DNA of 64,000 nt from Anaerolineales bacterium (GCA_030834895.1 JAUQXA010000018.1:248001-312000); one strand, 5' to 3'. Counted from the stretch's first letter, positions 1 to 9,282 are shown. Numbers and translations: made by a program. The notes: generated from the sequence alone by a model not told the origin.

Positions 1-1
1 C

Positions 2-424
2 AGCCTGTGGGGTGTCGTCTTTGTGCAACTCGCATTCCAGATATCCGGCAACATTATGATCCTGCGCGGTTTCTTTACCGCCATCCCGGCGGAATTGCAG
101 GATGCCGCGTACATAGACGGCTGTAATAATTTTGACTTCTTCTGGCGCATTCTCCTTCCATTGGCAAAACCTGCGCTCGCGGCCGTTGCGGCGTTGACAA
201 TGATCATGAGTTGGAATGATTTGCTTGTTCCTCTCGTGGTATTGAATAGCAATGAACTCTGGACTTTGCCATTGGGTACCATGCAATTTCAGGGGCAATA
301 TGGGCAGGATTTAGCCCTGGTCTCGGCATTTGTGGCTCTGGCTTCCATACCAACAATCATCTTTTATATGTTTGCCGAGCGACAGATCGTCTCAGGACTC
401 ACCGCGGGTGCGGTCAAAGGTTAA
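2..424 (+). CDS. Sugar ABC transporter permease, MalG type, 3' part only
   Basis: The reading frame is open from the left edge of the window, so the true start lies outside it; the GTG at 23 is internal. The 141 visible codons hold the C-terminal half of a binding-protein-dependent sugar permease of the MalG branch. The hallmark is the EAA loop (from about ELQDAAYIDG to ILLPLAKP), which docks on the cytoplasmic ATPase. Two or three hydrophobic segments and a short tail ending in GLTAGAVKG, typical of MalG-like proteins, follow. It sits in the inner membrane and probably imports xylo- or arabino-oligosaccharides, because the next genes are GH43 and GH10. Its TAA shares one base with the next ATG (422-426), so the two are translationally coupled. 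The substrate is inferred from neighbours only. Confidence 0.9.
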   Translation, partial: SLWGVVFVQLAFQISGNIMILRGFFTAIPAELQDAAYIDGCNNFDFFWRILLPLAKPALAAVAALTMIMSWNDLLVPLVVLNSNELWTLPLGTMQFQGQYGQDLALVSAFVALASIPTIIFYMFAERQIVSGLTAGAVKG

Positions 425-1995
425 TGGCCTTGGGTAAAACTTTTCGCAACCCGATCCTGCCAGGTTTTTATCCAGATCCTTCCATCTGCCGAGTTGGGGG
501 CGATTATTATTTGGTCACATCCACATTCGAATATTTTCCCGGGCTTCCCATCTTCCATAGCCGCGACCTGGTCCACTGGCATCAGATCGGGCATGTGCTG
601 GATCGTCCCTCCCAACTACCTCTTGATGGCATAAATTTTTCGCGGGGTTTGTACGCGCCTACCATCCGCTATTCGAACGGTACTTTCTATGTCATCAACA
701 CGCTTGTGGACGGAAAAACAAAGTCGGGTAATTTCATTGTGACCGCCACCGACCCCGCCGGACCCTGGTCGGAGCCTTACTGGTTGGAATCCGCTCCGGG
801 CATCGACCCTTCTCTCTTTTTCGATGACAATGGCCGTGCCTGGTACACAGGCAATCGCATTCCGGACCAACCTCAGTATGAATCGCATAGGGAAATCTGG
901 CTCCAGGAATTGGATTTACGGTCGATGCGTCTCGTTGGCGATGTGCATGTCCTTTGGGATGGAGCGCTCAAAGGCGCCATCCATGCGGAGGCGTCACATC
1001 TTTACAAAGTGAATGGTCGTTATTATCTGATGATCGCGGAAGGCGGGACAGCTCACCATCATGCCGTGACCATTGCGCGCAGCGACTCGATCACTGGACC
1101 CTACGAGTCCAATCCTTGCAACCCGATTTTGACCCATCGCCATTTGGGATTGGATTACCCGATTGTGGGTACGGGTCATGCCGACCTCGTGGAGACGCAA
1201 AACGGCGAATGGTGGATGGTCTTGCTTGCCATGCGGCCATACGGTGGTTACTTCTACAACCTTGGCAGGGAGACATTCCTTACTCCTGTGCGTTGGGAGG
1301 ATGGCTGGCCCATTGTCAGCCCGGGGAGCGGACGAGTGGAATTCTCGTACCCGGTTCCGAATTTACTTGAAACGACCTGGCCCGAAGTCCCCGCCCGCGA
1401 TGACTTTGATGCTCCTGCACTGGCTCTGCATTGGAATTTCCTGCGTACACCGCGCGATGAGTTTTACAGCCTCAGCGAAAGACCGGGTCACCTGCGGCTA
1501 CGACTTCGACCTCAACGCCTTTCGGAGCCGACCAATCCCAGCTTTGTCGGACGCAGACAACAGCACATTTACTTCAAGACAGAATGCGTAGTTGAGTTCA
1601 CTCCGCAAAATGAGAATGAATGCGCAGGTTTGACGCTTATCCAGAACAATGACTTTTACTTTTTATTTGCGATCACAAAATCAACGAAGCCAGTCTTGCG
1701 CCTGATCAAACGGGCATATGGAAAAGAAGAAATTTTGTCGGAAGAGCCCGTCAATGCGGGAAAGCTGTATCTGAAAGTGGAAGGTCATGAGCAGGCATAC
1801 AGCTTTTATTTTGCCGACCAACCCAATGATGAATGGAAGACGGTTGCAAAAAACGTGGATGGACGCATCCTGAGCACGCCCGTTGCAGGTGGTTTTGTCG
1901 GCGCATGTATTGCAATGTATGCCAGCAGCAATGGACAATCAAGCATGAATAATGCAGACTTTGACTGGTTTGAATACATTAGTTTGGATCAGTGA
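424..1995 (+). CDS. GH43 beta-xylosidase / alpha-L-arabinofuranosidase
   Basis: The 523-residue protein starts with the classic GH43 opening NPILPGFYPDPS. The three acidic residues of the family are visible: general base D18 (PDPS), pKa modulator D128 (GIDPS) and proton donor E189 (IHAEASH). Residues about 1-310 form the five-blade propeller; from about 330 (DDFDAPAL) a beta-sandwich of the GH43 C2 type follows, as in the 500-550-residue xylosidases. There is no signal peptide, so it should act in the cytoplasm on imported xylo- or arabinoxylo-oligosaccharides, releasing xylose or arabinose. It is coupled to the permease upstream and its stop is close to the GH10 gene. Family assignment is secure; xylosidase versus arabinofuranosidase cannot be decided from sequence by eye. 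Confidence 0.93.
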   Translation: MALGKTFRNPILPGFYPDPSICRVGGDYYLVTSTFEYFPGLPIFHSRDLVHWHQIGHVLDRPSQLPLDGINFSRGLYAPTIRYSNGTFYVINTLVDGKTKSGNFIVTATDPAGPWSEPYWLESAPGIDPSLFFDDNGRAWYTGNRIPDQPQYESHREIWLQELDLRSMRLVGDVHVLWDGALKGAIHAEASHLYKVNGRYYLMIAEGGTAHHHAVTIARSDSITGPYESNPCNPILTHRHLGLDYPIVGTGHADLVETQNGEWWMVLLAMRPYGGYFYNLGRETFLTPVRWEDGWPIVSPGSGRVEFSYPVPNLLETTWPEVPARDDFDAPALALHWNFLRTPRDEFYSLSERPGHLRLRLRPQRLSEPTNPSFVGRRQQHIYFKTECVVEFTPQNENECAGLTLIQNNDFYFLFAITKSTKPVLRLIKRAYGKEEILSEEPVNAGKLYLKVEGHEQAYSFYFADQPNDEWKTVAKNVDGRILSTPVAGGFVGACIAMYASSNGQSSMNNADFDWFEYISLDQ

Positions 1996-2045
1996 TTCGA
2001 TGGAAATCAAAATCAATACTACTAAATATCCGGTACTGGAATTTT

Positions 2046-3287
2046 ATGGAAAATCTCGATCTTGCCATTCGTAAAAATAGAACTGCAAAGACAACCGTTG
2101 CGCTTTCTCACAACGGACAGCCTGTTGCCAACCGAGAGATCCTGGTTCAGCAGAAAAGCCATAAGTTCCTCTTCGGCACAAATTGGGGGGAGAGCACCAT
2201 CGCCCTGGTCAATGGGGAATTGTCAGGCAGGGAGAGGGAACTGGCTGAACTTCGCAATGAGAATTTTTTGCGTTTGTTCAACCAGGTAACTTTACCTTTT
2301 TACTGGGCGCGGTTTGAACCTCGGCGTGGACAACCGCAAACACAACGCATCCTCAACGTTGCGCGCTGGTATAAGGAGCAGGGTTGTATTGTCAAAGGAC
2401 ATCCCTTGTGTTGGCATACCCTGACGGCGGACTGGTTGCTGGAAATGAGCAATCAGGAAATACTTCGGGCTCAGTTGGATCGCATTCAGCGGGATGTCTC
2501 CGATTTCGCGGGCGTAATCGATCAGTGGGATGTCGTAAACGAGGCACTCATCATGCCAGTTTTTGACCGCTATGACAATGGAATCACGCGTTTGTGTAAA
2601 GAATTGGGACGCATCGAGTTGATTCGGACCATGTTCGACACGACTCGCGCTGTAAATCCGAAAGCAACTCTGTTGTTGAACGATTTTGACGTTTCGCCTG
2701 CCTATGACATTTTGGTCGAAGGTTGCCTGGCGGCAGGGATCCAGATAGACGTTATTGGTATCCAGACGCATATGCACCAGGGATATTGGGGTGCCGAGCG
2801 GACTCAGAGCGTGCTCGAAAGGTTCGCCCGTTTCAATCTCCCGATCCACTTTACCGAGAATACGATTGTGTCGGGACATCTCATGCCACCTGAGATTGTC
2901 GATCTAAACGATTATCAGGTCGAAGATTGGCCGAGCACACCGGAGGGGGAGGAACGTCAAGCGCAAGAGGTGGTTCTTCACTATAAATCCCTCTTTGCTC
3001 ATCCTTCGGTGCAGGCGGTCACCTGGTGGGATATGTCCGATGGCGGATGGCTCAATGCGCCTGCTGGTTTGGTGCGGAAGGATCAGTCCTGCAAGCCCGC
3101 CTATGATGAGTTGGTAAAGCTGGTCAAAGGTGAATGGTGGCTCCCGCCGACAAGGATGACAACCAATGCCGATGGTCAGTTTGTATTTGATGGTTTCCTG
3201 GGACAATATGAAATTTCTTTGGAAAACCAGAAAGTTTGCTTCTCTGTGACGGAAAAAGGCGAATCCTCGATTTCCGTCAGTCTTTGA
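2046..3287 (+). CDS. GH10 endo-1,4-beta-xylanase, probably intracellular
   Basis: GH10 enzymes hydrolyse internal beta-1,4 bonds of xylan with a retaining mechanism. With the ATG at 2046 the protein has 413 residues. The acid/base glutamate is E166 in WDVVNEALI and the nucleophile E271 in IHFTEN; KGHPLCWHT and TWWDMSDGGW are further GH10 signatures. There is no signal peptide, so it probably trims imported xylo-oligosaccharides, which is unusual compared with secreted xylanases but known for small intracellular GH10 enzymes. Start: the frame is open back to a GTG at 1992 that overlaps the GH43 stop, which would add 18 residues unlike the family; 2046 fits better though its Shine-Dalgarno is weak. 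A short beta-rich tail after about residue 370 ends the protein. Confidence 0.9.
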   Translation: MENLDLAIRKNRTAKTTVALSHNGQPVANREILVQQKSHKFLFGTNWGESTIALVNGELSGRERELAELRNENFLRLFNQVTLPFYWARFEPRRGQPQTQRILNVARWYKEQGCIVKGHPLCWHTLTADWLLEMSNQEILRAQLDRIQRDVSDFAGVIDQWDVVNEALIMPVFDRYDNGITRLCKELGRIELIRTMFDTTRAVNPKATLLLNDFDVSPAYDILVEGCLAAGIQIDVIGIQTHMHQGYWGAERTQSVLERFARFNLPIHFTENTIVSGHLMPPEIVDLNDYQVEDWPSTPEGEERQAQEVVLHYKSLFAHPSVQAVTWWDMSDGGWLNAPAGLVRKDQSCKPAYDELVKLVKGEWWLPPTRMTTNADGQFVFDGFLGQYEISLENQKVCFSVTEKGESSISVSL

Positions 3288-3686
3288 GGCACGATACTTA
3301 TAACAAGCTTCTTTGCGCATGAAGGTAATTGTTTGAAACAAGGAGTATATCCAGGCTGATTACACTCATACACCTGAGCATATTGACCATTGCTTCAAGC
3401 AACTGTGACAATTTGGCGCAGAGACATGCGGTCTCGAAATTACCTGCCGGATTGTTTCATCTGGCAGCGCATATTGGAATATCAAGAAATAATTTATCTC
3501 AACTTGAAAAATTCCGGAGTTTAGTGTCTCCATCCTTCAGGGTGGCGTGGAAAGGATTAGAAGATTTTTACGTTCATCCTTCTCCTTGGTACAGCCCCCG
3601 CCTCCTGGTCAGAGGCGGGGGCCAGGAGGCGGCTGTCTGTCAGACTGAAGACCGGCGCAAGATAATCAAATCAAAGCGAGTGTATT
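3288..3686. other. 399-bp intergenic region between GH10 and GH3 genes
   Basis: I find no convincing gene here. A 149-codon plus-strand frame (3329-3778) crosses it but resembles nothing I know, has no ribosome site and runs into the GH3 gene. The only strong structure is the GC-rich pair of overlapping hairpins at 3592-3635. A weaker hairpin (CCATCC / GGGTGG) lies near 3530-3545. It probably holds the promoter and leader of the GH3 gene, but I see no clear -35/-10 pair. Confidence 0.5.
3592..3635 (+). promoter_or_regulatory. Two mutually exclusive GC-rich hairpins in the GH3 leader
   Basis: Bases 3594-3604 (GCCCCCGCCTC) pair perfectly with 3612-3622 over 11 bp around a 7-nt loop. The same left arm can instead pair with a later segment: 3592-3596 plus 3600-3608 with 3622-3635, about 14 bp with a CCC bulge. 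Both structures cannot form at once. No T-run follows, so this is not a standard terminator. It ends 51 bases before the GH3 start. Confidence 0.6.
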
Positions 3687-6005
3687 ATGGAATTGATCAA
3701 ACAACGTGTAACCCAATTAATCGATCAGTTAACCCTGGACGAAAAACTTGCCCAGCTTGGCTCCTATTGGATGTATGAACTGCAAACCAACGGAGAGCTC
3801 GATCGGAAGAAAATTAGCGAGAATCTCAAATATGGCATTGGGCAGATATCCCGTGTCGCAGGCGCCTCCACTTTGGATCCGGCCAATGCGGCAAAGGCCG
3901 CCAACAGGCTGCAAAAATTCCTGATCGAAAACACCCGGCACGCCATTCCCGCGATCCTGCATGAGGAATGTTGCATGGGTTCGATGATTTTGGGCGGTAC
4001 AACGTTCCCTCAAATGCTTGGGCTGGCAAGCACCTTCAAGCCTGAATTTGCCGAGGCAATGACCACGGTTATTCGCAGACAATTGCGCGCTATTGGCGCA
4101 CATCAGGGGTTGGCGCCGGTCCTTGATGTTTCGCTCGATCCGCGCTGGGGACGTGTGGAGGAGACATTTGGCGAAGATCCCATGCTTGTCAGTCACTTTG
4201 GCGTGGCCTATATCAAGGGATTGCAGGGTGAAAATCTCAAAAATGGGATCATGGCGACCGCCAAGCATTTCATTGGGCACAGCCTCAGCCAGGGCGGGCT
4301 TAACTGTGCCCCGGCCCACATGGGGATGCGCGTTCTTTACGATATTTATCTTGGACCATTTCAGGCGGCCATTCGTGATGCCGGTCTTGCCTCCATGATG
4401 AATGCTTATCCTGAATTGGATGGGGAAGTGGTCGCCGCTTCGCGACGAATCCTGACCGATCTCCTGCGCGGGGAACTTGGTTTCGATGGACTTGTAGTTT
4501 CGGACTATGAGGCAGTGGTTATGCTTCACAACTATCACAATCTTGCCGCTGACCTGTCGACTGCCGGACGTTTGGCGCTGACTGCGGGCATCGACGTCGA
4601 ACTGCCCACCACGGTTTGTTATGGTGACCCACTCAAGGCTGCGCTCGAAGCGGGTGACTTAAACCTGGAAACAGTTGACCTGGCTGTGAGTCGCCACCTG
4701 CAAAAGAAGATTGAACTTGGCTTGTTCGAAAATCCCTATGTGGACGAAGGTCGTGTACTGGAGGTCTTTGAAACTTCCGAAAACCGTAATCTTGCCCGTG
4801 AAATTGCGGTTCAAAGCATGGTCTTGTTGAAGAATGACGGTCTGCTTCCTTTGGATAAGAACATCAAGACTCTTGCTGTCATCGGTCCCAACGCGAATAA
4901 TGGAAGAAACCAGCTTGGGGATTATTCCTATGCTTCCATGTCCCAATTGATGGAATTTCAATCCCCGCTGGGCTCGAGTTTTGTAAATATCGACATGGAT
5001 AAATTGGCGCGGCATGAGGTTAAAGTTGAAACGGTCTTGGAGGGTATCAGTACTTTTGTGTCTCCTGATACAAGAATCCTTTACGCAAAGGGATGCGAAA
5101 ACATGAGCGGTGACACATCCGGGTTTAAAGATGCTGTTAATGCCGCTGAACAATCAGATGCGGTAGTGCTGGCGTTGGGTGATTGTTCGGGACTGATCCC
5201 CACCTGTACCACTGGCGAATTTCGTGACAGCGCCGATTTGAAAGTCCCCGGCGTTCAGGAAGAACTGGCCCGCGCGATCATCGCCACAGGGAAACCTGTT
5301 GCAGTTGTGCTCGTGAATGGTCGTCCCTATGCCATTCCCTCGCTGGCGGATAACGCAAATGCCATTCTCGAAGCGTGGCTTCCGGGTGAAGAAGGCGGAC
5401 CTGCCATTGCGGATGTTTTATTTGGCGCAAGAAACCCTGGAGGCAAATTGCCGGTCTCCCTGCCGCGCTCGGTCGGACAACTTCCGATTTTCTATAATGC
5501 AAAACCTTCGGGTATGAAGTCCAACCCATATGTGGATTATGTGTCCGAAAAAGTCACGCCGTTGTATTGCTTTGGCCATGGATTAAGTTACACAAGGTTC
5601 AAGTACAGCACCCTGTCCATTGACCGCAGACACGCAACAAGCGGTGAGGTTGTGAACATCTCACTCAAAGTTAGAAACGTGGGAGAGATCATGGGCGATG
5701 AAGTCGTCCAGCTATATATTCGCGATGAGTTTGCATCCATGCCGCGCCCGGTCAAGGAATTGAAAGGTTATCGGCGAATTACCTTGAAACCGGACGAAGA
5801 GCGGACGCTGACCTTCCACCTGCCCGTTGACCAGCTTGCCTTTTACGACGAAAACTTGAAACTTTGCGTGGAAAGCGGTAGGATTCTGGTAATGGTCGGC
5901 AGTTCATCCGAAGATATTCGCTTGTGCGATGATTTCGAAATTACTGGTGGCAGAAAAATATTTATCAAGGATCGGGTGTTTGTCTGCCCGATTTCAGTGG
6001 AATAA
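3687..6005 (+). CDS. GH3 beta-glucosidase / beta-xylosidase
   Basis: This 772-residue retaining exo-glycosidase has the full GH3 layout: an N-terminal barrel (about 1-330), an alpha/beta sandwich (about 370-600) and a fibronectin-III-like C-terminal domain (about 650-760; GDEVVQLYIRD, PVKELKGYRR). The nucleophile is D273 in GLVVSDYEA; substrate-binding K193-H194 (TAKHF) and the DPRWGRVEETFGEDP motif are present. It lacks a signal peptide, so it acts inside the cell. The GH43 and GH10 genes upstream suggest beta-xylosidase activity on xylo-oligosaccharides, but GH3 sequence alone does not separate xylosidase from glucosidase. The DUF4380 gene follows 17 bases downstream. Confidence 0.93.
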   Translation: MELIKQRVTQLIDQLTLDEKLAQLGSYWMYELQTNGELDRKKISENLKYGIGQISRVAGASTLDPANAAKAANRLQKFLIENTRHAIPAILHEECCMGSMILGGTTFPQMLGLASTFKPEFAEAMTTVIRRQLRAIGAHQGLAPVLDVSLDPRWGRVEETFGEDPMLVSHFGVAYIKGLQGENLKNGIMATAKHFIGHSLSQGGLNCAPAHMGMRVLYDIYLGPFQAAIRDAGLASMMNAYPELDGEVVAASRRILTDLLRGELGFDGLVVSDYEAVVMLHNYHNLAADLSTAGRLALTAGIDVELPTTVCYGDPLKAALEAGDLNLETVDLAVSRHLQKKIELGLFENPYVDEGRVLEVFETSENRNLAREIAVQSMVLLKNDGLLPLDKNIKTLAVIGPNANNGRNQLGDYSYASMSQLMEFQSPLGSSFVNIDMDKLARHEVKVETVLEGISTFVSPDTRILYAKGCENMSGDTSGFKDAVNAAEQSDAVVLALGDCSGLIPTCTTGEFRDSADLKVPGVQEELARAIIATGKPVAVVLVNGRPYAIPSLADNANAILEAWLPGEEGGPAIADVLFGARNPGGKLPVSLPRSVGQLPIFYNAKPSGMKSNPYVDYVSEKVTPLYCFGHGLSYTRFKYSTLSIDRRHATSGEVVNISLKVRNVGEIMGDEVVQLYIRDEFASMPRPVKELKGYRRITLKPDEERTLTFHLPVDQLAFYDENLKLCVESGRILVMVGSSSEDIRLCDDFEITGGRKIFIKDRVFVCPISVE

Positions 6006-6022
6006 CTCTATAGGATGGTTCA

Positions 6023-6934
6023 ATGGCATCGACACACGAAATCAGGCAGATGGAAGTTGTCAATTTTCTCGGGCAAAAATGTTTTTCGTTGAAAAATGAA
6101 ACGCTAAACTTGCTGGTATCACAGTCTGTGGGACCTCGTATTTTATCTTTGAGTCTTGCCGGTGGTGACAATCTGCTGGCTGAGTTGCCCGATGCCATAC
6201 TGGATTGCCCCGGAAGTGGAAAACTTCATCTCTATGGCGGACATCGACTCTGGCATGCGCCTGAAGAACCAAGCCGCACCTATTTGCCGGACCACTTTCC
6301 GGTTGAAGTCACTGCTGTTGAGAATGGGTGTCGCCTCACGCAGGATGTGGAATCCAGGACCGGTTTGCAAAAATCCATGGAAATTCACCTGGTGGGAAAT
6401 GCGCCACAGGTTGTTGTTACGCATTATTTATCCAACCATGGCATGTGGCCAGTAACGTGCGCTCCTTGGGCGATCACACAATTAAAACCCGGCGGGGTTG
6501 CTATTTTGCCTCAAGTATATGAGGATACAGGCGTCCTGCCAAATCGTTCCCTGGTATTATGGCCCTATACAAATATGGCTGAGTCGAACTTGCAATGGGG
6601 GAAGCATTATCTCATCTTGAACGCCAATGTAACATCCCCCTTCAAGGTGGGATTCCCAAATCCGCGCGGCTGGCTGGCTTACTGGTTGAATGGGACGCTT
6701 TTTGTGAAACGCGCAAAATATGAAGCGCAATCTGTTTATTTTGACTTTGGCAGTTCGAGCGAATGTTATTGCGGCGATCAGTTTATCGAACTGGAAACGC
6801 TGGGGCCGATTGCCACAATTGACCCGGGAGCAACGGTTACCCATGTGGAAACATGGGAACTGTACGGCGAGGTCGACCGTCCGCGCGATGAAAAGGACGC
6901 ACAATCACTTGTCGAAAAATTAAGGCTGGAGTAG
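6023..6934 (+). CDS. DUF4380 / galactose-mutarotase-like protein
   Basis: The 303-residue soluble protein has the motif GGHRLWHAPEEP near residue 73 and an all-beta look matching DUF4380-type proteins of the aldose 1-epimerase-like fold. Proteins of this superfamily bind or interconvert sugar anomers, but no catalytic function is established for this group that I know of, so none is assigned. It starts at an ATG preceded by AGGATGG (6013-6019); a second ATG nine codons later is possible. It is 17 bases behind the GH3 gene and surely in the same operon, so a role in anomer handling of released sugars is a reasonable guess. Confidence 0.72.
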   Translation: MASTHEIRQMEVVNFLGQKCFSLKNETLNLLVSQSVGPRILSLSLAGGDNLLAELPDAILDCPGSGKLHLYGGHRLWHAPEEPSRTYLPDHFPVEVTAVENGCRLTQDVESRTGLQKSMEIHLVGNAPQVVVTHYLSNHGMWPVTCAPWAITQLKPGGVAILPQVYEDTGVLPNRSLVLWPYTNMAESNLQWGKHYLILNANVTSPFKVGFPNPRGWLAYWLNGTLFVKRAKYEAQSVYFDFGSSSECYCGDQFIELETLGPIATIDPGATVTHVETWELYGEVDRPRDEKDAQSLVEKLRLE

Positions 6935-6966
6935 TGGATAGTTTTATTCCACCACCGCTACTCCAG
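6926..6966. terminator. Bidirectional terminator between convergent genes
   Basis: CTGGAGTAG (6926-6934), which includes the stop codon of the DUF4380 gene, pairs perfectly with CTACTCCAG (6958-6966). An inner TGG/CCA and a TTTTA loop lie between. It sits just between that gene and the converging GH130 gene. Confidence 0.6.
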
Positions 6967-6987
6967 CGAAGCGGCATTTGGGGTGGC

Positions 6988-7959
6988 TTACTGTTTTGAT
7001 TTGGTCCTGAGAAAATCCATAACCTCATCGAGCTTGGTGAAGGCTATTGCAGTGATGGTATCCGCGCCGCCGTAATATATTGCTATTCGTCCTGTCGGTT
7101 CATCGTACAGCGTTGCGCAGGGGAAAGCTACGTTTGGAACATCGCCAACACATTCGTAAAGTGTTTGCGGCGAAAGCAGGTATGGTTCGCCGCGCGCAAT
7201 CACCTTCCAGGGTTGGTCAAGGTCAAGCAGGGCTGCCCCGAAGCTGTATACGAATCCATTGCAGGAGGTTAGAACACCGTGGTAGAAGAGCAACCAGCCG
7301 TCCGGTGTTTCGATTGGCACGGGACCTGCTCCAATCTTTGTGCTTTCCCATCCGCCTTTGACTCCCATCACGAAGCGATGTTCTCCCCAGCGGATCATAT
7401 CCGTGCTTTGGCTTAGAAAAATATCCCCAAAGGGCGTGTGCCCATTATCACTGGGGCGATTTAGCATGACGTATCTGCCGTTGATCCTGCGCGGGAACAG
7501 GACGCCGTTGCGATTGAAGGGCAAAAACGCGTTTTCGAGAAAGGTGAATTTCTCGAAGTCGTAGGTGTAACCGATGCCGATGGTCGGACCGTGATATCCA
7601 TTGCACCAGGTCACATAGTAGCGGTCCTCCAGCCAGACTACACGCGGGTCGTAACGGTACTCGAACCGGCCAAGTTCGGGGTCCGCATATTCCCATTCGA
7701 TGGGGGTGTTTTCGATCTGCCAATCCACACCGTTGTCACTGAAGCCACGGTGGATGTTCATCTCACGTTTTTTGTTGTCGCAGCGAAAAACGCCAGCAAA
7801 CTTTCCGTTGAAGGGGACCACCGCACTGTTGAAAATACTGTTCGAGGATGGGATCAGGTTTCGGGGAATGATGGGATTGCGGCTGTAACGCCAGACCACA
7901 TCTAAACTGCCAGATGGGCGGTCCTCCCATGGGATGTTCGGGAGAGCGAGGGAATTCAT
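6988..7959 (-). CDS. GH130 beta-mannoside phosphorylase
   Basis: GH130 enzymes phosphorolyse beta-mannosides, for example mannosyl-glucose or mannosyl-GlcNAc, to mannose 1-phosphate. The 323-residue protein has the family aspartate at D104 (RYDPRVV), then [12 protein letters not shown] and YHG motifs. These arginine and histidine positions match the phosphate-binding pocket of phosphorylase subgroups rather than the hydrolytic ones. The frame is open 62 codons further upstream, but the start is the ATG at 7959, preceded by AGGAGG (minus strand) and followed by the first family-like residues. The gene is divergent from the LacI gene at 8161 and shares its operator region, so it is probably controlled by that repressor. 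It has no signal peptide. With the GH2 beta-mannosidase at 16576 it points to manno-oligosaccharide use. Confidence 0.85.
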   Translation of the reverse strand: MNSLALPNIPWEDRPSGSLDVVWRYSRNPIIPRNLIPSSNSIFNSAVVPFNGKFAGVFRCDNKKREMNIHRGFSDNGVDWQIENTPIEWEYADPELGRFEYRYDPRVVWLEDRYYVTWCNGYHGPTIGIGYTYDFEKFTFLENAFLPFNRNGVLFPRRINGRYVMLNRPSDNGHTPFGDIFLSQSTDMIRWGEHRFVMGVKGGWESTKIGAGPVPIETPDGWLLFYHGVLTSCNGFVYSFGAALLDLDQPWKVIARGEPYLLSPQTLYECVGDVPNVAFPCATLYDEPTGRIAIYYGGADTITAIAFTKLDEVMDFLRTKSKQ

Positions 7960-8001
7960 GGAAGGCCTCCTGAAGAGAAAAGTCAAACGCAATTTTAATA
8001 C

Positions 8002-8030
8002 TTGACTCTTGTTCAAAAAGTATCTATAAT
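8002..8030 (+). promoter_or_regulatory. Sigma70-like promoter of the first lacI gene
   Basis: TTGACT (8002-8007) and TATAAT (8025-8030) are separated by exactly 17 bases. Transcription would start near 8037, inside the first operator, and lead into the LacI gene at 8161. Confidence 0.75.
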
Positions 8031-8037
8031 ACTTTTG

Positions 8038-8051
8038 TGAGAGCGCTCCCA
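8038..8051. promoter_or_regulatory. LacI-type operator 1 (GAGCGCTC core)
   Basis: TGAGAGCGCTCCCA is a near-perfect palindrome around 8044/8045 with the central CG typical of LacI-family operators. It covers the expected transcription start of the lacI promoter and lies upstream of the divergent GH130 gene. Confidence 0.75.
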
Positions 8052-8130
8052 GAATAATACCATAAATCCATAAAATATGCCTAAAAACCACTAAAAAGAA
8101 CATTTTTTTGATAAAAGTCATAAAAAACAT

Positions 8131-8144
8131 TGAGAGCGCTACCA
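8131..8144. promoter_or_regulatory. LacI-type operator 2 (GAGCGCT core)
   Basis: TGAGAGCGCTACCA matches operator 1 at all but one of 14 positions. The centres are 93 bp apart, close to nine helical turns, which suits looping by a tetramer or paired dimers. It lies 16 bases before the LacI start, so bound repressor would limit its own synthesis. Confidence 0.72.
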
Positions 8145-8160
8145 AAAACAGGAGAAATCG

Positions 8161-9195
8161 GTGCCCAGTTTGACATTGGAAGACATCGCAAAACAGGCCG
8201 GGGTTTCCCGTTCCACCGTTTCACGGGTTGTGAACAATTTCCCCAACGTCCGCGAGGATGTTCGTAGCCGTGTCCTGGATGTGATTCAAAAGACCGGTTA
8301 TCATCCCAATGCCGCTGCCCGCACCCTGGCTTCCCAACGTTCCTGGACTCTGGGGTTGGTGCTCCCTCACAGCGTTTCCCAATTTTTTACAGACCCTTAT
8401 TATCCCCACCTTACAAAAGGCATCGCGCAAGCGTGCAATGAGCACAATTTCACATTGGCATTGTTCCTTGTGAGTACCAAGGAAGACGAAAGGAAGATAT
8501 TTACCCGTATTACCCGAAATGGGTTGTTGGACGGAGTGCTCGTTCAGTCGGGACATCACGGCGATCAGCAGATTATAGGTCATTTGGTAGATGCGGAAAT
8601 GCCGCAGGTGGTCATTGGACGCCCATTCCGTTTTGATAACGTCAGTTATTTGGATGTGGACAACGTAAATGGTGCGTTTAATGCTGTCACTCACCTCATC
8701 CGGCTGGGACGCCGGCGTATCGCAACCATTTGCGGTCCCGCTCAAAGCACGGTGGGCTTGGATCGAAAGGAAGGATATATCAAGGCCTTGACCGAGCGTG
8801 GATACGAAGTCGATGAGTCTCTTATTGTGGAAAGTGATTTTACTGAAGCGGGCGGATACTATGCCATGCAGAAACTCTTTCCTGCCAAACCAGACGCTGT
8901 TTTTGCCGCCTCCGACGTGATGGCTATCGGTGGAATACGTGCCGCCCGCGAGGCCGGGTTGACCGTGCCGGACGATGTCGCCTTTGTCGGATTCGATGAC
9001 ATTCCCCTCACCAGTATTACAGATACACAGTTAACCACCATCCGACAACCGGTAACCCAGTTCGGCATCCGTGCTGTCGAACTTCTAATTGACCTGATCG
9101 AAAATGGCATCCAGCCCCCGCGTCACATCATCATGAATACCCAGCTTATCATCCGCGACTCCTGTGGCGCGTCGCGAGGCTTGACGTTTCCATAA
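8161..9195 (+). CDS. LacI-family repressor 1 (GAGAGCGCT operators)
   Basis: This 344-residue regulator has an N-terminal helix-turn-helix and hinge ([30 protein letters not shown]) and a periplasmic-binding-protein-like sugar domain from about residue 60 (TWTLG-like start, [26 protein letters not shown]). The start is a GTG with AGGAGA eight to nine bases before it. Two matching operators and a promoter lie directly upstream, so it is probably autoregulated and controls the divergent GH130 gene. The inducer is probably a manno- or gluco-disaccharide, which is inference from neighbours. A weak terminator-like stem (9203-9208 / 9223-9228) follows. Confidence 0.92.
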   Translation: MPSLTLEDIAKQAGVSRSTVSRVVNNFPNVREDVRSRVLDVIQKTGYHPNAAARTLASQRSWTLGLVLPHSVSQFFTDPYYPHLTKGIAQACNEHNFTLALFLVSTKEDERKIFTRITRNGLLDGVLVQSGHHGDQQIIGHLVDAEMPQVVIGRPFRFDNVSYLDVDNVNGAFNAVTHLIRLGRRRIATICGPAQSTVGLDRKEGYIKALTERGYEVDESLIVESDFTEAGGYYAMQKLFPAKPDAVFAASDVMAIGGIRAAREAGLTVPDDVAFVGFDDIPLTSITDTQLTTIRQPVTQFGIRAVELLIDLIENGIQPPRHIIMNTQLIIRDSCGASRGLTFP

Positions 9196-9282
9196 AAATT
9201 AGACGCCATGATCGTTTTTTCCTGGCGTGGCAGTATTTTTATGACATTTGTAACTAGACTCTTTGATTGTCTTGTGAAATAA

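Noticed and set aside
958..972. GGAGCGCTC within the GH43 gene resembling the LacI 1 operator
   Set aside because: It is explained by coding sequence and lacks the flanking TGA and CCA of the real operators.
2000..2071. An ATG in another frame (MEIKINTTKYP) just after the GH43 stop, as an N-terminus of the xylanase with a frameshift
   Set aside because: It ends after 23 codons, and the GH10 protein is complete from 2046 without needing it.
3329..3778. A 149-codon plus-strand frame between GH10 and GH3 genes
   Set aside because: It has no family resemblance, contains the GC-rich hairpins and runs out of frame into the GH3 gene.
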